Below, one piece after another: positions 35,817 through 47,654 of a DNA stretch of 64,000 nt (the first letter of the stretch is position 1; every line of letters begins with the position of its first letter). The translations under genes were made by a program, and so were the position numbers. The stretch spans positions 512,581,034 to 512,645,033 of the forward strand of contig NC_081415.1 in NCBI RefSeq assembly GCF_030272615.1, read 5' to 3'. Below the pieces are notes generated by a model, which saw nothing but the letters and a program-made list of their open reading frames with translations, searched no databases and was not told where the DNA came from. The stretch is from Cryptomeria japonica. Its lineage: Eukaryota > Streptophyta > Pinopsida > Cupressales > Cupressaceae.

Positions 35817-37214
35817 AGTGCAATTGAGAGGGTTTTTAAATTATTTAATTATTTAATAATTTCATTTATCCATTCATTTCTATTGATTTGAGTTTAGGAG
35901 TGCTTTAATAATTATGGATTTCATGATTGTCCTTATTTCCTATTTAGAAATGATGATTTTAAGCATGTTCATAGGTGTCAAAAACATGCCTGATGTTCTC
36001 ATATAGATAGGGCATGGGATCTCATAGCCAAGAGTGCTCATTTACACCTAGGAAGAGATTGGGAAGGCTTGTATGATAGATCAACATCCTTGCCTTCATG
36101 GAAATATTGTTTGGCTCTGCATGTGTATCAAATGGGCATCGGGGTCTAGAGTTTGGAGAGGGTCAGGCTACCACAGAAACCCATGTTGATATGATGTGAT
36201 GACAGTCTTCCCTATTTGTTTCCTAGGACATTAACGTCTGTTTTATGAAGAAGCCTTTGGTGAGCTCTTGTTTTGTGGTTAAGACTATGTCTTGTGGTGT
36301 CTTAGTTCTTGTGTATATCAATTCTTTGTGAATGTTTGTATTCCCTTGGATGTATTGGTGTTAGCCCAGCTCAAGTGTTGTGCGTTTGGGCTCTTGTGTC
36401 TATCTCCTAGCACAAGGATTATCCTATAGGTTCTACATGGTTGGGTGGTGTTACTTTTTCACCCATAGGGAATATTTTGGTGGACTTATTTGTGTGCGGC
36501 TGGATGGATCTTTATCATGTTCTTTTCAGTGTCTTCATATTTTAATTGTGAAATGATTTACCATTATTATTTTTATTTTCTATGTATCTTATAGAAGCCA
36601 ATGTATTTGGGAATGTAATTGTAAACATAATTGTAGTTGTACTTGATACTATATTTGGAACACTCCTTAATGAGTTGATTCTACTAAAACTATTGTATTT
36701 GATTAACTAATAATGATGAAATAGCATTTAGGTGAGATGTATAATGTGATGTTTAAAATGAATTTACTTCACGTTGAAAGACTACAATATAAATATTTAA
36801 TTTAGTTCTGAAAATGGACACAATGATGAAAATTTAATGTTAGGGCATGGGAGGTAATAAAAAGATGTTCATTTATTTTGGTAATAAGAATGTACCTAGT
36901 TATAGATGATTATGTTGGTGATGTAATGAAATGAAATAACAATATCTTCATTCATTTATCCTAATGCTATTTAGTTCATGTTTTCATGTGTTTCTAGTAA
37001 CGACTTTAGGGGACATATAGAGGAATATGTATGGATAATGTTTTAAAGTCTTTTGCCAAATAATATAATAATTTATCATTGTGTTGTATTGATAGTAATA
37101 TGTGATATGTTGAGTTGAAAGATTTTTTAATGTATTATTGTAAGAAAAATATATTTGTTGTATTATTCTAGTGTTTAGTTGTAATTCCTTTGGGTTGCTT
37201 GGCGGGGCGTTACA
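35817..37214 (+). repeat. Third piece (R/U5) of the old split gypsy LTR
   Basis: Non-coding sequence that ends GGCGGGGCGTTACA at 37214, the characteristic end of Del/Tekay-like LTRs, whose start is the inverse TGTAACGCCCCGCC. No primer site follows, so it is a solo LTR or a 3' LTR. With 18347-18998 (U3 and TATA) and 10557-10661 it forms one LTR split by the LINE and the Tat element. Confidence 0.5.
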
Positions 37215-37310
37215 CAAATAGAAAATTGATGAAATTGACAATAAGAAAATATATCTACTCTGACATAATCATTTTTTTAACTCTATAAAAACAAAAATGA
37301 AATCAATTTA

Positions 37311-37311
<1 letters not shown>

Positions 37312-37380
<69 letters not shown>
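37312..37380. repeat. (TG)34 microsatellite
   Basis: An uninterrupted 69-bp TG run followed by ATATG/CATAC variants to about 37450. It creates a false Cys/Val ORF. Confidence 0.97.
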
Positions 37381-37382
<2 letters not shown>

Positions 37383-37857
37383 ATGCATATATGTATGTAT
37401 AGATACATACATATATGTGTGTGTGTGCACGCATACATAGATGCATACAAATTATATGTGAATGTTAAAATATTTTGGATACAACATGCTTAACTTTAAA
37501 TGTTTTTTGTAAAAGATAAATACCAACAAAAAATAGAAATTGAACAAAATCTTGTGATATTTTGTTCAATCAATTAGATTTTACCCTAAATCTACAAACT
37601 TCATACCAATCAAAACTTATATATATGTTGACATAATCATATAATTGCCTCTTCAAAAATATGATGAAGAATCACAAACAAAACTTTTCAGAAATCAGTT
37701 TAAGACAAAATGATTACAAAGAAAAATAAAAGACTTTACGTTTATCTTTAAAAATTGAAAAATTCAAAATAAGAAAATTATTTCTTTTAATGTAATCACT
37801 TTTTCATTTATAAGACTTTTGTAACTAGAATCATAGACGAATAATTCTCCAACTCTT

Positions 37858-38394
37858 ATGTCTTCTAGAATTATTATTGCTGTTGAAAATTGAACAACAT
37901 GAATGAATAGAAATGTTTGAATGAGAGTATTGGACCACAAAAATCTGGTCAATCAAGAGAATAGTAGCTTTCAGCTATCACCAATAGGCATATGTAATTT
38001 GCTATTTTTCCAAAAATATGTAATTTCCTCTAAATTAAAAAATAAAAACGTTTGACTGAGAGTATTGGACGAGAAAAATCTGTTCACTGAAGACAAAATT
38101 CTGCAAAGAAAAATTGATGATACAATATGTCTTCTAGAATTATTATTGCTGTTGAAAATTGAACATGAATGAATAGAAATGTTTGAATGAGAGTATTGGA
38201 CCACAAAAATCTGGTCAATCAAGAGAATAGTAGCTTTCAGCTACCACCAATAGGCATATGTAATTTGCTATTTTTCCAAATATATGTAATTTCATTTAAA
38301 TTAAAAAATAAAAACGTTTGACTGAGAGTATTGGACGAGAAAAATCTGTTCACTGAAGACAAAATTCTGCAAAGAAAAATTGATGATACAATAT
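37858..38394. repeat. Tandem duplication (about 268 bp, 2 copies) upstream of the DUF247 gene
   Basis: Copy 1 is 37858-38126 and copy 2 is 38127-38394. They are nearly identical, with a 3-bp deletion in the ACAACATG context and few substitutions. Each copy itself contains two diverged versions of a roughly 45-bp motif (GTTTGA.TGAGAGTATTGGAC ... AAAATCTG), at about 37914 and 38047 in copy 1. The motif is therefore present four times within 600 bp of the start codon. Confidence 0.9.
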
Positions 38395-38453
38395 TTGATG
38401 GACGATTGTTTTAAGTATTTTTTTCAATCTCACCCACATATGTAATTTATTTC

Positions 38454-38485
38454 ATGCTCTCTGTGAGCGAGAGCCTATGAACTGA
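38454..38485 (+). promoter_or_regulatory. Two overlapping short upstream ORFs
   Basis: ATG at 38454 reads MLSVSESL and stops at TGA 38478-38480. That TGA overlaps a second ATG (38477-38479), which reads MN then stops at 38485. The main ATG follows at 38505. They would act as upstream ORFs only if the transcript starts before 38454, which I cannot see. Confidence 0.4.
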
Positions 38486-38504
38486 AAAATCTAAGTGAAC
38501 AGGG

Positions 38505-40133
38505 ATGGCAATAGTTGAGATCAAATCGATCAACCCTGAGAGCTGCAGTGATAGTAGCTGTGTAATTGAAGTGGGGTATGATCTCACAATGAATGAAGAG
38601 GATGTACCCGATGTAAGCTCTGCTCGGATCTTCCGACTGCCAAGGCTAACGCCGTACTCCAAAGATCATTTGTACAGTCCACATCTTGTTTCCATTGGCC
38701 CTTTTCATTATGGGAAGAAGGAGCTGCAAGGCATGGAGAAGTCCAAGTCTGAGGCAGTAAGAAGGATGCAAAAGAGGATCCAGAGGAGTAATCCACACAT
38801 TTCTGTGAAATCAATTGTTGAACAGTGCATACTGTTTAAGGAGAAGAAGATAAGGAGGTTCTATGGTGAACAAATTCCCCTTACTTCTATAGAACTAGCA
38901 TGGATGGTCACTAGGGATGCATGTTTTGTTTATGAATTTATTGTTAATTATGTAAAAGTTAACAGGAATGCTCAGCATTCATATGAGACCCAAGGATGGC
39001 GATTTGAGTATGTTCAATGTTTTTATAGAGAAGAAGTGAGTGCATTTAAGTGGAAGTATGATCCTGTGTTTGATGCCGATCTTCAAAATCCTATTAGAGA
39101 AAGACTGATGACTGATATACTTCTGTTTGAAAACCAAATACCTCTCTGGATTTTGAAAGATCTCCTTAAATTCCCGATGGGTTCTGCTGAAGCTGCAAAA
39201 CAAAAAGTAGAAAACTTAATGAATATGCTGCTTTGTAGTGCGGCTAGACATGAATTTTTTATGTGGAAACCTAGGGTTTCTTACAACATGTATTGTAAGA
39301 AACATGTTCTCGAAGTACTCTACCGGTCAATGGTGGGCAGCGGTTTTAGCTCCGCCGATGGTGAACTGCTAGGCTTGCCCCCTTCGTCTCAAAATCACAG
39401 GCAGATCTGCTTTAGCAAATCCGTTGATTCAATAAAAGCCATTTGTGGACGTTTATGTAATCCTTTCTTTTTCTCTTCATCAAATAAAATCCCTTGCAAC
39501 ACTGTGGATATGGTCTACCTGAAGCTCCCATCAGCATTAGAACTCGTGCGTGGCGGTGTGAAGATCCAGCCAGTGCTCTTTAAAGATATAAAAAGGTCAG
39601 TCGGGCAAGATCCAACAAGCTCGCTCGAATATTCTTCAGCCATTCGATGGATAAGGTTTGATGAGAAAACATCAACGTTGTACTTGCCACAATTCAAGGT
39701 AACCCTGGAGAATTATTCAGTCGTGGGTAGCATTACTGCAATGGAAGTGGTTGCTAAAGGGTACGGTACGAAACCAATGATTCAGTTTGCATTGCTTATG
39801 GATGAGCTGATAGACAATGAGGAGGATGTTGCAGTGCTAAAACACGCAGAGGTGATTAACAATTTCTTTGGAAGCAACAAACAATTGGCTGATCTTTTCA
39901 ATTTGGGTAAAGGTATTGCCCATGTCAAGGGCTGCAAAGCAATTGATGACGTCAGAATGGGGCTGCATAAGTATACAAGAAGAAAGTACAAGAAGCTCTG
40001 GAGTGAGTTCGTGAGTGCTTACTTTTCCAAGCCATGGCTGGTCGCTGGTTCCATGGCTGCCGTGCTGTTAATTGTAATGACAGTGGCGCAAGATTTGTGT
40101 CTGTTTTTCACTTGCAACCCCTATTCCCATTGA
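38505..40133 (+). CDS. DUF247 (UPF0481) family membrane protein
   Basis: An intact, intronless 542-codon ORF, the only convincing complete host-type gene here. Family hallmarks are readable: ARIFRLPRLTPYSKDHLYSPHLVSIGPFHYGKKEL (residues about 41-75), the helical MLTDILLFENQIPLWIL region in the form MTDILLFENQIPLWIL (about 203-218), SALELVRGGVKIQP (about 345-358), and a conserved end with MMDELI-like LLMDELIDNEEDV. A hydrophobic helix near residues 515-535 (LVAGSMAAVLLIVMTVAQ) is the usual C-terminal membrane anchor. Length fits the family (about 400-550). Biochemical function is unknown for most members; some grass members act in self-incompatibility, which should not be assumed here. The ATG context GGGATGG is good and no in-frame Met lies upstream. 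Expression is not shown. Confidence 0.93.
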   Translation: MAIVEIKSINPESCSDSSCVIEVGYDLTMNEEDVPDVSSARIFRLPRLTPYSKDHLYSPHLVSIGPFHYGKKELQGMEKSKSEAVRRMQKRIQRSNPHISVKSIVEQCILFKEKKIRRFYGEQIPLTSIELAWMVTRDACFVYEFIVNYVKVNRNAQHSYETQGWRFEYVQCFYREEVSAFKWKYDPVFDADLQNPIRERLMTDILLFENQIPLWILKDLLKFPMGSAEAAKQKVENLMNMLLCSAARHEFFMWKPRVSYNMYCKKHVLEVLYRSMVGSGFSSADGELLGLPPSSQNHRQICFSKSVDSIKAICGRLCNPFFFSSSNKIPCNTVDMVYLKLPSALELVRGGVKIQPVLFKDIKRSVGQDPTSSLEYSSAIRWIRFDEKTSTLYLPQFKVTLENYSVVGSITAMEVVAKGYGTKPMIQFALLMDELIDNEEDVAVLKHAEVINNFFGSNKQLADLFNLGKGIAHVKGCKAIDDVRMGLHKYTRRKYKKLWSEFVSAYFSKPWLVAGSMAAVLLIVMTVAQDLCLFFTCNPYSH

Positions 40134-40689
40134 ACTCCATCTTTCTTCCTCTTCTCCGTTTCTGTAGCAGAAAAATTTCAAATTGTCAATTATTCATTTG
40201 TCATCATTGTTTACTTTGTGACTGGCGGCTAGTTTCAGGTCAAAATAAGTTTGGTTGTTTATAAAGCGTGGTATTTAAGTATAATGTCTTAATTATATAA
40301 AAGATTTGAATTTTTTAGGAATGTAAGATTGTTTATACATGTGCAATGCAAATTATTTGACTTAAGTTGCGACTTAACAAAATTGACCGACTATATCAAG
40401 TCAGCTCAAAAATATAATGTTATTATAAGGGTTCAAAGTTTAAGCCAATGAATTACGGCCATGAATTACTAGACTTAAAAAGCCAATTTTGTAGGGTTTA
40501 AAAGGTAGAGGATATTAACAATTCGTCAAAGCTCGGCAAATGGTTCTAGTTGTGGACGCATGACTTAGATAGGCACGAGGAGGAGCTTAGGTCTTTAGAA
40601 AGTAGACTAGACCAAACTAAACACTTAAACCTTAAAACAAAGACAACCAGAGTAGAAATATTGTGCAAAAAATAATCTATTTCAAGAGA
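40134..40689. other. 3' flank of the DUF247 gene
   Basis: About 560 bp with no gene and no recognisable element. It presumably holds the 3' UTR. No unambiguous poly(A) signal was singled out. Confidence 0.4.
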
Positions 40690-41217
40690 AAGAGGGTTTC
40701 AAAAACAGTCCATGCATGGGAAATTCACGAAGGCTTTGCAGAGAGTATGAATTTTCTCCATCGCTTGAGTATTACTAATCACATATGGATCTGTCTATCG
40801 AGGGCAAAAATTTCTCTGTTTCCCATTGTCTTGATACCTTGCATTCCAGATAATCACTAAATCATTCAGCTAAACATTCCTCTCTAAAGGCTTCTTATCA
40901 AATAAGTACTTAATATTTTGTTGTTTCTTGATATTTGCCTTTTGTGTTTCTCTCCTAACTTCATCCAATGTAGTCAACTGATTGATCTTTTCATGTATTA
41001 CATCACCATTATTGTCATCATGTTCTTCTATAGACTTGTAAACAATTAGGAATTCATTAATAGGTAATTTTTCTTCAATTCCATAAACTAACTCATAAAG
41101 AGACTTTCTTGTAGCATTTTTTATTGGTACTCTATCATCCCATAATGTTACCTTGTTCTTATAATCCCATGACCCCTTATTTTCCCATGTTATACTCTTG
41201 TTACTAAATTTGTACAA
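40690..41217 (-). pseudogene. Ty3/gypsy integrase C-terminal fragment
   Basis: The minus-strand translation has NATRKSLYELVYGIEEKLPINEF, the typical TPFELVYG-type segment, then a helical QKANIKKQQNIKYLFDKK. Past a stop it continues LNDLVIIWNARYQDNGKQRNF, the VLLWDARREDKGKHGKF-type module that follows plant gypsy integrases. Nothing else of the element remains nearby. Confidence 0.7.
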
Positions 41218-41252
41218 GAAATACCCTTAACATAACTCTATGAAATATTTTT

Positions 41253-42540
41253 TTGAGATGGGCTCTGCAAGAAATGGGTGAGAGTTTCTTGGAGATGGTG
41301 ACGGGGTTGAAAATGTATAGTTTCTGGAACAATCTGCTAGACTTGAGGTTCAAAGATTGTTGGCCTCCAGACATGTTTAGTGAGGACTATCTTCTGCTTT
41401 TCCTAGGAATCCTTGGATGTTCTGGCATTGAGAGTGGGACCTCCTTGGAGGTTTAATCAAGGTAGAAGGTCAATGCGTATCAGGGGTTTCGTGGTCCCTC
41501 TGCTCCCTCGATGGAGACAAAGGATAATTCATCCTAAAGCTTCTCGAAGGACTTGTTCGAAGATGAAGGTTGTATCCCTTCATACGGGATGTCTATGAAG
41601 ATTTCTGAACATTAAGGACCCCTCCTTGAATAGTTTGTTGGCTAAAATGGAGAACTACTTGGTTGGTATGTTCCTAGGAAGAAAGCCGAAGATTTCTATG
41701 GTAAGAAAATGGACGTCTACTAAATGGTTGGTTAAGGGTAGTCTTACTATTTCTACGCTCCCGAAAGGAATGTTTTGTTTGTCCTTTACCCTTAAATAAG
41801 ACTTCCTCCGAATTTTCTCATTTGGGCTTTGGCAAGATCGCACTTCTCCATTGTAAATGGTGACTTGACTTTGAGCCTAAATATCTTGTGGGGTCTATCC
41901 TTACATTGGTCCACTTGCCATGCCTTCGCATTGAATTTTGGGATGAGGAGATTATTGTTGGTATTGCCAACTCTTTTGGCTACATCATTTCCATAGATTC
42001 TATTACTAAGCTTCACTCTTGGTTGGTGTTCACTCATTTTTATGTTAATCTGGCATTAGGTTTGCCTCTTCCAGTGTTTATGAAGTTAAAGTCTTGAATA
42101 AGCTCTTGGATCCAGTCAATTGAGTATGAGACAAATCTAAGGTGAAAGCCAAAGATCCAATGCACTCTTCTTCAAAGGGGGTTGGTGACTTTGGTTCTAT
42201 TTCTACTGATTGTCCATATTTGAACGTGATGAATTGGTCTGTGGTGTTTTTGCCTTAGAAGGAATTTAGCTCCCGTCTCCCATTGTTTTCCTATAAGCCC
42301 AAAGACTGCTTATCATGGGTGATGGACTCTCCTCTTTAAGTTTCATTGGAAGTGATGCTCTCTTCACTAGATTCTCCTTTAGATGTAGGCCCTTCCCTCT
42401 CTCTTGGACCTCTGGCTTCGGACCTATTGGGACCCTCAAAATTTGGTAAAATTTGAAGGGCCCATGATGAAAAAATTGATTGCAACTCTCAAAAGTACCC
42501 TTGCAAATTCCTCCCATGTAGCCTACATTAAGAGTGAATA
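41253..42540 (+). pseudogene. LINE ORF1 fragment with DUF4283-like domain
   Basis: Plus-strand remnants in several frames. The clearest is at 41888-42000: VHLPCLRIEFWDEEIIVGIANSFG, matching the DUF4283 pattern W-R-LP-LP-E-W ... IG..LG...D. Upstream, KWTSTKWLVKGSLTISTLPKGMFC (near 41707) matches the preceding strand. Further pieces to 42540 are Pro/Ser-rich. Heavily decayed, and no ORF2 follows. Confidence 0.55.
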
Positions 42541-45500
42541 AATTGACACCCTTTTATTTTCATGAGGAACCACTTTGGAATCTAGTTTATTTCTTATTAG
42601 AGAGTGTCCATGACCCTTTTCAACTTCTCATGACTAGATTTGATGAGTTTTCAAAGTACCTATTTTGGGGTCCTAAGAGAGTATGTTGTTCGTATGTTGT
42701 TTGCATACTGCTAAACTTGTGAGAGTAGTCATTTTCAGAAGTTAATATTTCATTAACAATTGATTCTAAAGGAAAAGGGGTTGGTGATAGTTATGTTTCG
42801 CATCTCATTAATCCCTTGTGTCAGTTTCTAGAGCCCTAGTACTTCATTTGACATTTTTCCTAGGTAAAAATGAAATGCAAATTATTCAAATTTCTTGCTA
42901 GAACAGTGTTAAATCTCCAAAAATAGCCTAACATCTTGATTTTTATTTCATGGCCCAATGAACTGAATGCAAAATTTAATGTTACTTATTATTCTCTATA
43001 TATTCATGAAATCACTCACTTGGTTGTAGCAACCCATCTATAAGTTTGATATTTTTTTGAGGTCAAAAGAAAATTAACCTTCTAGAGGTTTGACATGAGC
43101 ACTTCTAGAAAGTTTCAGAGAGCCCAAGTTTGACCATTAATATTTTTAAGTGTAATGGATTCAATAAAAACCCCTAGCACACATGCTCACTACAATTTGA
43201 TGAATCATTCCAATTGGTGGAGGCCTCTGAAAGTGACATTTAATATTTTTTCCAGGCACCACATTTGTGGGCTCTAGATAGGTTCACTATGTTCATTTTT
43301 AAAAAATGTGTGAGTAAGAAACTTTGAGAATTAATATCTCTCAGCCTAGGTATCTCCATGTGGATCCATTTGTGATGTAACCAAACTACAATCAGTAATT
43401 CACCATTAACAAAATAATAAGGAAATTGACAATATAAGAATGAGATCAGATTAAGAGTTCTTCATTGTTCCCAACTAAAGTGCTGCTACAATGAAAGGAA
43501 AACCATTTTTAACTACAATCCAAAAATTACTATTTTTGGCAGATTTTCACAAAAATTAATTTTTTTGCCATTTTTAGTAATTTCTAAAACTACTCTGATG
43601 ACTATGAAAATTTCCAAATATTAAGAGTTATCTCGAGTGACACAACTCATCAACTCACTAAGAGATTACATGCATTATAAATAAAAAGATACTACACAAA
43701 TAAGATTGAGAAAATCCGCCCAAAACACTAATAGGCAATTTTGAGGCCTTAGATGAAAGAATCGGGACTTGAAAAGTTGATCAAAATAAGGCCCTACCAA
43801 ACTAGGTTCTATTGTTGGCAACCCAAAAAAATCCTCACAATACACCTCCACATCAAATCTTAGCCCAAACCGATAACCAAGCCAAAAGTTATAACCATTG
43901 GAAGTCCTTGCATCAATTTGGCATTTTTTATTCTTAGTATAGCACTCAGTGTGCATGCACCAGTTTTTGAGGCTAAAGGAGAATGCTTCATCAATTTTCA
44001 AGCATACTACTAGAGGATATTTGGGTTGTTTTGGTCGCAATGCAAAGAGGTCTAACATCAAATTAAATGATAACACACTCAATATTTTGGGTGTAGAATG
44101 CATGCAAATGTGGTTCCGAAGCAATTTCAAAGTCCAGTTGGTTGAAAAAATATATTTTTTAAGTCGGGCCCACAAGGGGACCTTACATTCATCATGGAAA
44201 CATAAGGTTAATTTAAATGGGCTTTGAGTATTTAATTATTCAAATCATTTTGTGATTTAAATAATATCATGTGTATTAACCTAGAGGTTCTCTAGTAAAT
44301 TTCCAAAGATTGGTTAAGATTTGGAAGTATTCGAATCATAATTTGCGATTTAAATATGTTTGCAAAGGTGAAAAAATTACATTCCAAAATGTAATATAAA
44401 AATATGGGGACCACCAAAAGTTTGAAATGGATTAAAAAATAAACATCCTAAGTTTATTATTATTCTCCTTCCCTTCATCCCGCAAGGAAAATGAGTAAAG
44501 GAAAGAGTGTCACAGAGTAGAGGGGTAGTGTTGCAAGGTAGAGGGGTAGGGTGGTGTATCCTCCTCCAGCCCTCACAATATTCTAAACAAGGCAATAAGC
44601 CACAATGGGAAAAGGAATTTTTTTTTGTTTTCCCTCCACCCCTTGTGACTAGTAGAGCATCTCAAAGTATTGTGCAAGGTTGTGGGGAGGCAATATATAA
44701 AGAATTTTGTTCCAAAAAGAAATTTCAAGCATTACCTTTTCTTAGTAAGCACCACAAATAGTTTATTAGTTTGTTAGGTTACTTTGAGTAAAGCAAATAT
44801 TTCTATTATACATTTTGAATCAAGTGCTCCATTAGAACATTTCAACAATGAATTCATTGGACATGAATCATTTTGATAAATTTTGAATTTGTTCTATTTG
44901 TAGTTCAATGAATGGTGGCCTTATGATTGATTTGTTAGTGTTTGCATTTGTTGCGTCTTACATTTTTCATGAATATATTGTGATAAATTCTATATATTTT
45001 GTATTGCACATTAAGTGAACTAGTGCATGTTGGGAGTTGGAGTTTTAGTAGTTCAATTTAACCTTTTGTGGTTTTGTTGAAATCATTTCCTTGGTTGAGT
45101 TGCTCACACTACCAACAAATTTTAGAATTTTCGAAGTGGAGTATCATGGTTTGATAGTTTCTTTATTTTAGGGTATGCATGGTCATTATTCAAATTTTTA
45201 TTATTGCCTTGTAATACAAATTCCAACTCCTTAACATATGGTAATGGACAATATCGAAATAAAATATTGATGCAAAATGTTTGTGATTCTTTCCTTGAGA
45301 TATTTTATCATTTGGCTTGTCTTGTCTATGCACATGGTGGAAGGAAGAAAAAATATTAAGTTCTCCTAAATGAACAAGAAAATCTGACGCAAGATTCGAA
45401 TGATATCAAGAAGGATGGGCAGACCGATCACTTGTGGTTCAAGCACTAGCCAGGCGTAATCCAATAATTGATATTTTCTTGTTGACGTGCTGCAATCTCT

Positions 45501-45640
45501 TAATAGAAAGTATTCTTCGTCAATGCGAACATGGTTAATGAACTATGGTTTATGAGCAGCCATAAAGTTGAAGCTGTGCATTTCCTATTCACAAGCTCCA
45601 TTATAGTGTGAGGGTATATAAAACATGTGGCTCGTGATAA
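42541..45640. other. Unassigned AT-rich region
   Basis: About 3 kb with no recognised gene or element. The longest ORF (44175-43675, minus, 166 codons) has no family I recognise. A short duplicated motif, GTAGAGGGGTAG, occurs near 44517 and 44540. Probably old transposon remains. Confidence 0.4.
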
Positions 45641-45738
45641 GAAAGAGGATTCTAAATATGTTCTACTTGATTGATGTGAAATACATAGTGAAAGAGGATT
45701 CTAAATATGTTTTACTTGATTGATGTGAAATACATAGT
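45641..45738. repeat. 49-bp tandem duplication
   Basis: Two adjacent copies starting GAAAGAGGATTCTAAATATG, 45641-45689 and 45690-45738, differing at one base. Confidence 0.9.
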
Positions 45739-45843
45739 GGACGATGGGTGATTTTAGAGTTCTTAAAGAAGTGGCTTAAAATGGATACAAACAAGTAAAC
45801 ATCAGTTTGTTAATTTGTCCAATAGGAGAGTCTATAGTGCAGC

Positions 45844-46004
45844 TGTAATACCCCCACTAAGGAACCTCGAAGGATAATAGTTAACTAGTCAATAAATAAA
45901 ATAAATATTCTTTTATTTACAAATTAGATTACAAATATCAACTTATTAACAAATTAATTATAGATCCCGTGTGGCTCTATCATATGGAACAATGTTACTC
46001 ATAG
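45844..46004 (+). repeat. LTR-start-like fragment
   Basis: TGTAATACCCCCACTAAGG has the look of a Del/Tekay-type LTR 5' end (TGTAAyrCCCC). About 160 bp later the LINE sequence begins, so this may be an LTR interrupted by the LINE. No partner end was found. Confidence 0.3.
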
Positions 46005-47316
46005 AAAAAGAATTGCGAGTCTGGGAAAAGTGTGGGCCATCGGTAATGGTAGAAAGCTTGATGCCTAGATTGGAGGTGCTCCTCTCAATGACCATTGTGT
46101 TCCTTAGGTGATCATCCAAGCCTACAAGAACAAGTTTGGTGTCAAAGTTGTTGACTACTAGAGAGATCAGAAGTGGGTGGACCTAAGCACTATTGATCCC
46201 ATCTTAAAGCATGTTAATATGAAACTCAGCCAGGTTGTCATTAATCAAAGAAGGGAGGACCACGTGGTGTGGGGAAGAACCCCTTCAGGGATTTATTCGG
46301 TGGCTTCTAGTATCCTTTTGCTTGCTTAGTCTCAAGACTCTATCCCTGTTGGGCCAAAGCTTGGTGTACAAGTTTGACTCCTAAAATTAATATTTTTTTT
46401 ATGGATTCTTTTGCAAAATAAAATTCTAACCATAGATAACCCAAGAAAAAGGGGATTCTGCATACCCAATAGATGCTACTTATGCCTTAATGATGAAGAA
46501 TCTATGAACCATATTTTTATTCACTTTCCTTTTGTCCAACCTATATGGTCGATGCTTTTACAACTATGGGGTTTAAATTGGGTGTTTCCTAAGGAGATTC
46601 AAGACTGTCTCAGGAGCATATCTTGTAGAACAAAAAATATGACTATAAGGAAATTAGGGGATTTTTCTTTTCCATATATCATATGGGGCATCTGGAAAGA
46701 AAGGAATAACAAATTTTTCAAGAATGCCATTAACTCCCCTGAAGTAGTGTGGGCTAAGATAAAACACAATCTTGTTGAGAATGTGATGGCTATTGGATCT
46801 CATTATTGCAACAGTAAGGAAGAGTATGAAGTTTTAAGGAACTGGAATATCCCAGCCTCTATGGACAATAATACCAACCAACTCAATAGAAGGATGTGTT
46901 GCTCATCTTCTCCTCCTAATGATTGGATTAAGACTAACTTCAATGGGGCTGTTAAAGCGAACCCAGGGCCAACTAGCTATGGTGGCGTTATCCAGAATCA
47001 TGTTGGCTTTTGCATGGGGGCGGTTGCCTTCCCCTTGGGGAGACAAAATAATCACTTGGCTGAAGCCATGGGCACCCTCCAAGCTATAAAATTAGCACAT
47101 CAACTGGGAGCCAAAAATATATGTTTGGAGGGGGACTCTAAAAATATAATCAATTGCCTCCTTGGTAAGCAACAACCATCATGGACGATTAAAAATATTT
47201 TTGATGTGGCAAAGGAGTTGCTTGAGAGATTGGACCAATATCACATTTCTCATGATTATAGAGAGTCCAACAAGAGTGCTGATTGGGCTGCCAATGAGGC
47301 AGTACAAAGTGGGTAG
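46005..47316 (+). pseudogene. LINE ORF2 C-terminus: zf-RVT and RNase H
   Basis: Upstream of 46411 the decayed frame reads VWAIGNGRKLDA...GGAPL and VVWGRTPSGIYSVAS. The intact 301-codon stretch 46411-47316 has zf-RVT (CYLCLNDEESMNHIFIHFPF, one Cys replaced) and IIWGIWKERNNKFF. RNase H follows: DWIKTNFNGAVKANPGPTSYGGV, where Asp is replaced by Asn at the first catalytic position, then NNHLAEAMGTLQAI, LEGDSKNII, and HDYRESNKSADWAAN. Truncated at the 5' side. Confidence 0.88.
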
Positions 47317-47654
47317 ATAAAGATTTGGTATGGAGAGGGGAGGCTCCCTCAAGTGGCACATGACATTTTAAATTATGAGAGATATTATGGAAAACAAGGT
47401 AGGAATTGATATCATTTCTCAATATGGTAGGGGTGGTTGTGACATCATGAAATAGTATCATAATCAACCAAGAAGGAGGAAAACCATTAGTTTCTATAGT
47501 ATCTCACACGCTTTGTGGGTTCTTCTTTCCATTTGGAGCGGAAGCTTGAGAAATATCTACTTGCTTCTAGAGGCTTCTTCTTTATATCTTAAAAAAATAA
47601 AGTTTGTAGAGAAGAGTGGTATTCGCTGGAATTTACATTTTGGGAAATCGTAAG

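Noticed and set aside
37311-37493. Cys/Val repeat ORF
   Set aside because: A translation of the (TG)34 microsatellite.
43675-44175. 166-codon minus-strand ORF
   Set aside because: No recognisable family, in a region of transposon decay; kept only as unassigned.
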